Part shown: piece after piece, positions 1 through 5,204 of the stretch
Position numbering within the stretch: position 1 is the first letter of the stretch
How the letters are laid out: the number at the start of each line of letters is the position of its first letter
DNA from: Leptotrichia sp. oral taxon 215
GTDB taxonomy: Bacteria > Fusobacteriota > Fusobacteriia > Fusobacteriales > Leptotrichiaceae
Length of the DNA stretch: 5,204 nt
Reading direction: 5' to 3'
NCBI GenBank assembly: GCA_905371725.1
Contig: CAJPML010000096.1
Location: 1 to 5,204 of the forward strand
The notes under the pieces: generated by a model
Told to the model about the DNA's origin: nothing
The model's database searches: none
Seen by the model: only the letters and a program-made list of their open reading frames with translations
Program-made: the position numbers and the translations under genes

Positions 1-1730
1 AAATTATTATAATTAAAATTTAAAAATTTTTCAAATTCTTCCATTGATTTAGCAAGTTTTTCCTTAACATTTTCATTTGAATCTGAATTCACGCTGAAAT
101 AGAACTTAATCTTAGGTTCTGTTCCTGATGGTCTTGCTGTTATATATGTATTATCTTCAAGTACAAACTGAAGAACATTTTCCTTTGGAAGATGTATTTC
201 CTTCACTTCCCCTGTTTCAAGGTTATATTCCTTATGTGAATCAAAATCCCTCTTTATTTTTATTTTCTTACCTATCAGCGTATCCTTTACATTTTCCCTC
301 AGACCTGCCATCAGTTCTGCCATCTTTTCTATTCCATCTTTTCCTTTTAATGTAACTGATTTTATTCCTTCCAGATAGAATCCGAATTCCCTGTAAAGTT
401 TCTGCAGTTCCTTGTAAATTGAACTTCCAATAGAGTTATAATATGTCGCCATTTCTGCTATTATCATTGATGTTACAAGGGCATCCTTGTCTCTTGCATG
501 AGTTCCTATCAGATATCCATAGCTTTCCTCAAATCCAAACAGATAGCTTCCATCAAGCTCCTTATTTTCAAACTGTCTTATCTTTTCCCCTATATACTTA
601 AATCCTGTAAGCGTCTTCATAACTCCCACATTCTTTGCAGGTGCTATTACATCTATCATAGGTGTTGAAACTATTGTAGTTATCACCTTCGCATTTGCAG
701 GGATATCCTTTTTGTTGTTCAGAAGATACTGAAGCAGTAGCAGTCCTACCTGATTTCCATTTGGATAGTACCATTCATCATTGTCATCCTTTACGGCTAT
801 CCCTATTCTGTCTGCATCAGGATCGTTTGCCATGACAATTTTTGCTCCGGTTTTATCAGCTAAAGCTGTTCCCAGCTTAAATGCCGCAACTTCTTCAGGA
901 TTTGCATAAACTACCGTAGGGAAGTTTCCGTCAGGTTCTATCTGCTCCTTTACAACCTCAAAGCTGTATCCAAAGTCAGACAGTATTCTCTTCATAGGTC
1001 TTCCACCTGTTCCATGAAGTGGAGTATATACTATCTTGAAGTCTTCCTTTCCAGGAATATTAGTCTTCAATGTCTGTTTCTTTATTTCTGCAATATAATC
1101 ATCATCAATTTTACCATCCAGTTCAATTATAAGCCCCTGTTTTCTTCCTTCTTCTTCAGACACTACTTTTATTTCTTCAAGAGTAGCTATCTTATTTACT
1201 TCAGCCACTATTGAAGTTGCATGAGGGTCTACAACTTGCGCCCCATCTTCCCAGTAAACTTTATATCCGTTATATTCTACAGGATTATGGCTCGCAGTTA
1301 CAACTATTCCTGCAAGGCATCCTTTATATCTTACACCAAACGACAATTCCGGAGTAGATCTCAAATCAGGATAAATATATGCCTTTATTCCGTTTGCCGC
1401 CATTACTCTTGCAGTATTAAGTGCATATTCCCTCGAACCTATTCTGCAGTCATGAGCAATTATTATTCCTCTTTCCTTTGCTTCTTTTTCGTTATATTTA
1501 AGCATATAGTTAGCAAGCCCTTGTGTTGCTTTTCTTATTACGTATTTATTAATTCTGTTTGTTCCTATTCCTCTTACCCCTCTTATTCCCCCTGTACCAA
1601 AGCTCAGATCCTTAAAAAATCTGTCTTCGATTTCTTTCTGATTATCCTTTAGACTTCTCAGCTCTTCCTTATCTTTCTCATCAATAGAATCAGAATTTAG
1701 CCAGTACTCATATTTTTTAATAAAATCCAT
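1..1730 (-). CDS. pgcA: Alpha-phosphohexomutase (phosphoglucomutase/phosphomannomutase, long PgcA type), 3' end just outside window
   Basis: The product should interconvert hexose 1-phosphate and 6-phosphate (glucose, possibly mannose) in the cytoplasm, supplying glucose 1-phosphate for UDP-glucose, glycan and envelope precursors. I translated the minus strand from ATG 1730 and found one uninterrupted frame of 576 codons; a 577th begins with TT, so it cannot be a stop. All four signature regions are present: the N-terminal GTGGIR at residues 45-50, the catalytic TASHNP at 145-150 with phosphoserine Ser147, the metal-binding DPDADR at 303-308, the sugar-specificity loop GFEESYG at 399-405, and the phosphate-binding RPSGTEPK at 533-540. 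LHGTGG at 238-243 also fits the long PgcA-like branch, which usually runs about 570-585 residues, so only the extreme C-terminus is probably missing. A good ribosome binding site supports the ATG. Substrate preference (glucose, mannose or both) cannot be settled from motifs. It is divergent from clpB, with no functional link evident. Confidence 0.95.
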   Translation of the reverse strand, partial: MDFIKKYEYWLNSDSIDEKDKEELRSLKDNQKEIEDRFFKDLSFGTGGIRGVRGIGTNRINKYVIRKATQGLANYMLKYNEKEAKERGIIIAHDCRIGSREYALNTARVMAANGIKAYIYPDLRSTPELSFGVRYKGCLAGIVVTASHNPVEYNGYKVYWEDGAQVVDPHATSIVAEVNKIATLEEIKVVSEEEGRKQGLIIELDGKIDDDYIAEIKKQTLKTNIPGKEDFKIVYTPLHGTGGRPMKRILSDFGYSFEVVKEQIEPDGNFPTVVYANPEEVAAFKLGTALADKTGAKIVMANDPDADRIGIAVKDDNDEWYYPNGNQVGLLLLQYLLNNKKDIPANAKVITTIVSTPMIDVIAPAKNVGVMKTLTGFKYIGEKIRQFENKELDGSYLFGFEESYGYLIGTHARDKDALVTSMIIAEMATYYNSIGSSIYKELQKLYREFGFYLEGIKSVTLKGKDGIEKMAELMAGLRENVKDTLIGKKIKIKRDFDSHKEYNLETGEVKEIHLPKENVLQFVLEDNTYITARPSGTEPKIKFYFSVNSDSNENVKEKLAKSMEEFEKFLNFNYNN

Positions 1731-1737
1731 AACGGTA

Positions 1738-1744
1738 TCCTCCC
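1738..1744 (-). promoter_or_regulatory. Ribosome binding site of the phosphohexomutase gene
   Basis: On the minus strand GGGAGGA ends 7 bases before ATG 1730 (GGGAGG ends 8 bases before). This is a good Shine-Dalgarno match at normal spacing and fixes the start of the gene. Confidence 0.85.
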
Positions 1745-1854
1745 AATTTTTTTGTCTACTATTAATTTTACCACATTTATCCAATTATACAAATATTTTT
1801 TAACGCTTTCTTTAAATTCATTTATACTAGGAAAAGAATTTCTTATTTATTTTT

Positions 1855-1883
1855 TCTATATTTAAAGTGATTTATTATGTCAA
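1855..1883 (-). promoter_or_regulatory. Predicted sigma-70-type promoter of the phosphohexomutase gene
   Basis: Read on the minus strand, a perfect -35 TTGACA (1883-1878) is followed after exactly 17 bp by TATAGA (1860-1855), which matches the TATAAT consensus at 4 of 6 positions. Transcription would begin near 1848, giving a leader of roughly 118 bases before ATG 1730. A second, weaker possibility nearer the gene is TGGTAAAAT (1773-1765), an extended -10 without a convincing -35. Position and spacing are read directly; promoter activity is inferred. Confidence 0.6.
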
Positions 1884-1915
1884 GATAAAAAATCAACTTT
1901 TTTTATAAAAAACTA
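1884..1915. promoter_or_regulatory. A/T-rich block between the two divergent -35 boxes, possible shared UP element
   Basis: These 32 bases separate the outward-facing TTGACA boxes of the phosphohexomutase and clpB promoters and consist almost entirely of A and T runs on both strands. Such tracts just upstream of a -35 can bind the RNA polymerase alpha C-terminal domain, and this block could serve either promoter. Because the whole intergenic region is AT-rich, composition alone is weak evidence. Confidence 0.35.
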
Positions 1916-1944
1916 TTGACATATAAATTTAATTGTGATATATT
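1916..1944 (+). promoter_or_regulatory. Predicted housekeeping promoter of clpB
   Basis: A perfect -35 TTGACA (1916-1921), a 17-bp spacer and TATATT (1939-1944, 5 of 6 matches to TATAAT) form a near-consensus sigma-70/sigma-A promoter. The bases TGA directly before the -10 (TG at 1936-1937) make an extended -10. Transcription should start at about 1950-1952, inside the left arm of the CIRCE operator. Basal promoter strength should therefore be high, with control exerted through repression. Confidence 0.85.
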
Positions 1945-1945
1945 A

Positions 1946-1978
1946 TTGTTAGCACTCAAAGATAAAGAGTGCTAACAA
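1946..1978. promoter_or_regulatory. CIRCE operator, predicted HrcA binding site, controlling clpB
   Basis: The core TTAGCACTC (1949-1957), nine-base spacer (1958-1966) and GAGTGCTAA (1967-1975) match the CIRCE consensus at every position. The inverted repeat continues to perfect 12-bp arms, 1946-1957 and 1967-1978. CIRCE is the DNA target of the heat-shock repressor HrcA, which depends on GroEL for activity in well-studied bacteria. The operator begins right after the -10 and overlaps the predicted transcription start, an ideal place to block initiation. The hrcA gene itself is not in this window. The same inverted repeat would also form a hairpin at the 5' end of the clpB mRNA. Confidence 0.97.
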
Positions 1979-2026
1979 ATAGAAAAACTAGAAAATATAA
2001 GGCTTTTATTTGTATACATAGAAAAA

Positions 2027-2032
2027 AAGGAG
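2027..2032 (+). promoter_or_regulatory. Ribosome binding site of clpB, decides between two in-frame ATGs
   Basis: AAGGAG ends one base before the in-frame ATG at 2034, too close for initiation, and ten bases before the ATG at 2043. The second ATG is therefore the likely start. Protein alignment agrees: ClpB proteins normally begin a few residues before the first Clp-N helix, as in MENNFTQKS here. Confidence 0.8.
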
Positions 2033-2042
2033 AATGATAAAT

Positions 2043-4607
2043 ATGGAAAATAACTTTACGCAGAAAAGTATGGAAGCTATTTCGGAAGCCCATAACTTTG
2101 CGATTAGATATAAACATTCCGATATGAAGGTTGAACATCTGCTGCTTGCACTAACGGGGCAAATGAATGGTCTTATACCGAACATTCTGAAAAAGATGGG
2201 TGTAGACACTATTGACCTGATGAAAAAACTCGAAGAGAAACTGAACCGTATGCCAAAAATTGAAGGCGGAGTTTCAGATCCTAGACCAAATGCCGAAATG
2301 AACAGGGTTTTAGTAGGTGCAGAAGATTATGCCAAGAAAATGGAAGATGCGTACATAAGTACAGAACATCTATTTCTGGCGAGTTATGACAACAACAGTT
2401 TTCTCAAGGAAAACGGTATTATAAAAAAACAGTTTGAAAATGCTCTGGAAGGAGTAAGAGGAGGTAAGAAAATTATGACAGACAATCCTGAAAATACATA
2501 TGAAGCTCTTGATAAATATGGTAAAGATCTTGTTGAACTGGCAAGAAAAGGAAAAATTGACCCGATAATAGGAAGGGACAATGAAATAAGACGTGCCATT
2601 CAAATTTTATCAAGAAGAAATAAAAATAACCCTATACTGATAGGAGAGCCTGGAGTTGGTAAGACAGCCATTGCAGAAGGAATCGCCCAAAGAATACTGA
2701 ATGGCGATGTTCCTGAAAATTTGAAGGACAAGACAATATTCTCACTTGATATGGGAGCCCTCATATCAGGTGCAAAATATAGGGGAGAATTTGAAGAAAG
2801 ACTTAAAGCAGTACTTGATGAGCTTGAAAACAGTGACGGAAGAATAATATTATTCATAGATGAAGTTCACAATATTGTAGGTGCAGGAAAAACTGAAGGT
2901 TCAATGGATGCCGGAAACCTTTTAAAACCAATGCTTGCACGTGGAGAAATTAAGGTAATAGGTGCTACGACTATTGATGAATACAGAAAATATATAGAAA
3001 AGGATGCGGCTCTTGAAAGAAGATTCCAGCCAATACTTGTAAATGAGCCTTCTGTGGAGGATACAATTTCAATACTTCGTGGACTGAAGGAAAAATTTGA
3101 AATATTCCATGGAATAAGAATTACAGATAACGCACTTGTTACTGCCGCAACAATGAGTGACAGATATATAAATGACAGATTCTTACCTGACAAGGCTATT
3201 GACCTGATTGATGAAGCTGCCGCAAAGGTAAAAACTGAAATCAATTCAATGCCTACAGAACTTGATGAAGTTACAAGACGTGTAATGCAGCTGGAAATTG
3301 AAAAAGTTGCCCTTGAAAAAGAAAAGGATCAGGCTTCAAAGGACAGACTGGAAAACCTTGAAAAGGAACTGGCTGAACTGAATGAAAAGAAAGCAGCATT
3401 TCAGTCTCAATGGGAAAATGAAAAACAGGAAGTTGAAAAAATCAAGAAACTTAATGAGGAAATTGAAAAAGTAAGACTGGAAATTGAAGCAGCACAGAGA
3501 AAAAATGACTATAATAAACTTGCAGAATTACAATATGGAGTATTGCCTCAGCTTGAAAAGGACAGAACAGAATTACAGGAAAAAGCTAAAGAACACGACA
3601 ATAACAAACTGTTAAAACAGGAAATAGACAGTGAAGAAATTGCTGAAATTGTTGGAAAATGGACAGGAATTCCTGTTTCAAAACTGATGCAGGGAGAAAA
3701 GGAAAAAATATTGAATCTAGCTAAATATATGAAGGAACGTGTTATCGGACAGGATGAAGCGATTGAAACAATCAGCAACACTATCATAAGATCACGTGCT
3801 GGACTGAAGGATCCTAACAGACCTATTGGTTCATTCATATTCCTAGGTCCTACAGGAGTAGGTAAGACTTACCTGACCAAAACTCTTTCTCTTAACCTGT
3901 TTGACGACGAAAACAATATTGTAAGAATTGATATGAGTGAGTATATGGATAAATTCAGCGTCACTAGACTTATAGGAGCGCCTCCAGGGTATGTAGGATA
4001 TGAAGAAGGTGGGCAGCTTACTGAAGCAGTAAGAAGAAAACCTTATTCAGTAATCCTGTTTGATGAAATTGAAAAAGCACACCCGGATGTATTCAATGTA
4101 CTGCTGCAGCTACTTGATGATGGACGTCTTACTGACGGAAAAGGAAAAGTTGTAGACTTTAAAAATACTATAGTTATAATGACTTCAAATATTGGAAGTG
4201 AAATAATACTTGAAGATCCTCAGCTTTCAGATACTACGAAGGAAGCTGTACTTGATGAAATGAAACATAGATTCAAGCCTGAATTCCTGAACAGAATAGA
4301 TGATATTATTATATTCAAATCACTTGGAAAAGACAGCGTTAAAAATATTATCAAACTTATTCTGGAAGATATCAACCGTAAGCTTAAGGAACAGTTCGTA
4401 AAAGTTGAGTTTACTGATAAATCTCTTGATTTCATTGTAAACGAAGCCTACGATCCTGCTTATGGAGCTAGACCGTTGAAAAGATTTGTGCAGAAGGATA
4501 TAGAAACTAACCTATCAAAAATGATACTATCTAATGAAATACCTGAAAACAGTACAATACTAATAGACAGCGATGGAGAAAAGTTGACATATACTGTGAA
4601 AAAGTAG
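2043..4607 (+). CDS. clpB: ClpB, ATP-dependent protein disaggregase (Hsp100)
   Basis: The 854-residue product should be a cytoplasmic hexamer that threads aggregated proteins through its pore with DnaK/DnaJ/GrpE. Two Clp-N repeats fill residues 1 to about 145. AAA+ module 1 has Walker A GEPGVGKT (201-208), pore-loop Tyr246, Walker B FIDE (271-274) and arginine fingers Arg326/Arg327. A long coiled-coil middle domain covers about 401-522, including ELQYG with Tyr498, and marks ClpB rather than ClpC. WTGIPV (540-545) precedes AAA+ module 2, with Walker A GPTGVGKT (602-609), pore-loop Tyr650, Walker B LFDE (672-675), arginine-finger candidate Arg751 and sensor-2 GARP (808-811). No ClpP-binding IGF-type loop is seen, consistent with a disaggregase rather than a protease partner. 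Length is typical of the family. The start at 2043 is preferred over in-frame ATG 2034 because of RBS spacing. Tandem stops (TAG, TAA) end the gene. It appears monocistronic, with a CIRCE-controlled promoter and a strong terminator. Confidence 0.98.
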   Translation: MENNFTQKSMEAISEAHNFAIRYKHSDMKVEHLLLALTGQMNGLIPNILKKMGVDTIDLMKKLEEKLNRMPKIEGGVSDPRPNAEMNRVLVGAEDYAKKMEDAYISTEHLFLASYDNNSFLKENGIIKKQFENALEGVRGGKKIMTDNPENTYEALDKYGKDLVELARKGKIDPIIGRDNEIRRAIQILSRRNKNNPILIGEPGVGKTAIAEGIAQRILNGDVPENLKDKTIFSLDMGALISGAKYRGEFEERLKAVLDELENSDGRIILFIDEVHNIVGAGKTEGSMDAGNLLKPMLARGEIKVIGATTIDEYRKYIEKDAALERRFQPILVNEPSVEDTISILRGLKEKFEIFHGIRITDNALVTAATMSDRYINDRFLPDKAIDLIDEAAAKVKTEINSMPTELDEVTRRVMQLEIEKVALEKEKDQASKDRLENLEKELAELNEKKAAFQSQWENEKQEVEKIKKLNEEIEKVRLEIEAAQRKNDYNKLAELQYGVLPQLEKDRTELQEKAKEHDNNKLLKQEIDSEEIAEIVGKWTGIPVSKLMQGEKEKILNLAKYMKERVIGQDEAIETISNTIIRSRAGLKDPNRPIGSFIFLGPTGVGKTYLTKTLSLNLFDDENNIVRIDMSEYMDKFSVTRLIGAPPGYVGYEEGGQLTEAVRRKPYSVILFDEIEKAHPDVFNVLLQLLDDGRLTDGKGKVVDFKNTIVIMTSNIGSEIILEDPQLSDTTKEAVLDEMKHRFKPEFLNRIDDIIIFKSLGKDSVKNIIKLILEDINRKLKEQFVKVEFTDKSLDFIVNEAYDPAYGARPLKRFVQKDIETNLSKMILSNEIPENSTILIDSDGEKLTYTVKK
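2459..2477 (+). promoter_or_regulatory. Probable internal translation start within clpB (N-domain-less ClpB)
   Basis: Inside clpB, AGGAGGT (2459-2465), a perfect Shine-Dalgarno sequence, lies nine bases before an in-frame ATG at 2475 (Met145). Initiation there would give residues 145-854, a 710-residue ClpB lacking the Clp-N domain but keeping both AAA+ modules and the middle domain. Escherichia coli ClpB is known to make a similar short form from an internal start near codon 149. The motif is seen directly; its use is inferred. Confidence 0.65.
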
Positions 4608-4672
4608 TAAACACATAAATACTATTTACAATAGAATTTTTGACATATTTGACTAAATACAATTTTTTTAAG

Positions 4673-4716
4673 AAAAACTGCCTTGAAGGGATAAAACACC
4701 TGAAGGCAGTTTTTTT
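4673..4716. terminator. Strong intrinsic terminator after clpB, probably bidirectional
   Basis: AAAAACTGCCTT (4673-4684) pairs perfectly with AAGGCAGTTTTT (4703-4714) to form a 12-bp stem, with an 18-base loop that can pair a little further (AGG with CCT). On the plus strand the stem runs into seven T residues (4710-4716), as expected for clpB termination. On the minus strand the A run at 4673-4677 reads as TTTTT after the same stem, so it can also end the convergent gene whose stop lies at 4767-4769. Confidence 0.9.
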
Positions 4717-4766
4717 AGTAGAGTGTAGCTTTTACTTTTTATTGTTCCACACCTCTAATTAAAGTT

Positions 4767-5204
4767 TTATTTATAAGTAATTTTCACTTCTTTTCCATAA
4801 AATGCAATTCCAATCTTCAATATATTCTTTATCCCTCTTGCTCTCAGCTTTGTATCATATTTCTTTTCATCAATCTGTTTCAATGCCTTTTCTGCACTCT
4901 CTTCCATTCCCTTTTTTGTCTTCGATATTTTAAATTCCATGAGATAAGCTTTCTCGTTACTTTTTACTGGAATCATTGCAAGGTCATATCTTCCGTATCC
5001 GCTTTCATCATTTGATATAATCTCGTATTTCCCCATTAAAAATCCAACAAGTCCTATCATAAACACCTGATATATCTTCTCCATTTCCTTGTCCAAGTCA
5101 AAATGACTCAGCATATTTATCATTATTTCTCCCAATGTCTTCTCAAATTTCTTAATATCTCCACCTTCAAGCGCTTTTATCAAAATGTTAGTTTTCACTT
5201 CTGT
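4767..5204 (-). CDS. PD-(D/E)XK nuclease-superfamily domain protein (DUF1703/PDDEXK_9-like), 5' end outside window
   Basis: The visible 145 residues are the C-terminal part of a protein; the frame is open to the window edge (ACA GAA GTG AAA). The GTG at 5198 is more likely an internal valine than a start, and too little upstream sequence is visible to look for a ribosome binding site. The core fits a PD-(D/E)XK fold: SGYGRYD with Asp74, then LMEFK with Glu90 and Lys92, and a downstream QIDEKKY (Gln110 to Tyr116) resembling the Q-x-Y helix of RecB-like nucleases. The catalytic Asp/Glu/Lys set looks intact. The ending, around GIAFYGKEVKI, is what I recall of DUF1703 domains. These usually follow an AAA-ATPase-like domain (PF09820) in proteins of about 500-600 residues, often in many copies in Fusobacteria and Bacteroidetes. 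Their function is unknown; defence or mobile-element links are speculation. A free-standing short protein or a decayed remnant is possible. It converges on clpB across a shared terminator. Confidence 0.75.
   Translation of the reverse strand, partial: TEVKTNILIKALEGGDIKKFEKTLGEIMINMLSHFDLDKEMEKIYQVFMIGLVGFLMGKYEIISNDESGYGRYDLAMIPVKSNEKAYLMEFKISKTKKGMEESAEKALKQIDEKKYDTKLRARGIKNILKIGIAFYGKEVKITYK

Noticed and set aside
1221..1652. A 143-codon plus-strand reading frame, and two shorter ones at 128-355 and 1014-1214
   Set aside because: All lie antisense to the phosphohexomutase gene, which reads cleanly through with all family motifs. Their products are low-complexity, rich in Ser, Phe and Tyr, and resemble no family I know.
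1777..1821. A 14-codon minus-strand reading frame in the phosphohexomutase leader (MNLKKALKNICIIG)
   Set aside because: No Shine-Dalgarno sequence precedes its ATG, and no attenuator-type hairpins or regulatory codon runs are present. An open frame this short is expected by chance in AT-rich DNA.
2034..2042. Upstream in-frame ATG as the clpB start, adding three residues
   Set aside because: The only Shine-Dalgarno sequence ends one base before it, too close to use, while the ATG at 2043 has workable spacing and matches the usual ClpB N-terminus.
2600..3838. Several minus-strand reading frames of 70-125 codons opposite clpB
   Set aside because: They are shadows of the ClpB frame. Their products are Ser/Ile/Phe-rich, as expected from the complement of Glu/Lys/Asp-rich AT-rich coding sequence, and no ribosome binding sites or motifs support them.
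4640..4663. TTGACA followed by TACAAT after clpB, a possible promoter
   Set aside because: The spacer is only 12 bp, too short for sigma-70, and the strong terminator follows at once with no plus-strand gene beyond it.
4720..4757. A weak inverted repeat (AGAG-TGT against ACAC-CTCT) between the terminator and the minus-strand gene
   Set aside because: The stem is short, has a bulge and a loop of more than 20 bases, and no T run follows on either strand.
1..5204. CRISPR arrays, tRNA or rRNA genes, insertion sequences, riboswitches or att sites
   Set aside because: No repeat-spacer pattern, terminal inverted repeats, transposase motifs or RNA-gene signatures were found on either strand. Nearly all of the window is accounted for by three protein genes and their control sites.

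Overview
The window looks like ordinary core chromosome from a low-GC bacterium. It is strongly AT-rich, with A/T-ending codons, clear purine-rich ribosome binding sites and sigma-70-type TTGACA promoters. A member of the Fusobacteriia, such as a Leptotrichia relative, is my best guess. That guess rests on base composition, a ClpB-type disaggregase under HrcA/CIRCE control, and a DUF1703-type PD-(D/E)XK protein. It is inference, because no rRNA or other taxonomic marker is present.

Layout. Positions 1-1730 (minus strand) hold an almost complete gene for a long-form alpha-phosphohexomutase (phosphoglucomutase/phosphomannomutase, PgcA type). It reads without interruption from an ATG at 1730 and leaves the window still open at codon 577, close to the usual family length. 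Positions 1731-2042 are a divergent control region. The phosphohexomutase promoter (TTGACA, 17 bp, TATAGA) faces left and the clpB promoter (TTGACA, 17 bp, TATATT with an extended -10) faces right. Their -35 boxes lie back to back around a 32-bp A/T-rich block. A perfect CIRCE operator sits at the predicted clpB transcription start. Positions 2043-4607 (plus strand) encode a full-length ClpB of 854 residues, with an apparent internal translation start at codon 145 that would give an N-domain-less form. A strong hairpin terminator at 4673-4716 separates clpB from a convergent gene. That gene (4767-5204, minus strand) is only partly in the window and encodes the C-terminal PD-(D/E)XK nuclease-like domain of what is probably a larger AAA-ATPase-like/DUF1703 protein.

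How the genes work together. There is no sign that the three genes form a pathway. The phosphohexomutase serves sugar-phosphate and cell-envelope precursor metabolism. ClpB serves protein disaggregation with DnaK and is expected to be induced when HrcA is titrated by stress. The nuclease-like protein has no known role. The points that most deserve a second look are the strong internal Shine-Dalgarno/ATG in clpB and the compact divergent promoter with an operator on one side only. I see no new system, mobile element, CRISPR array, tRNA or rRNA here.
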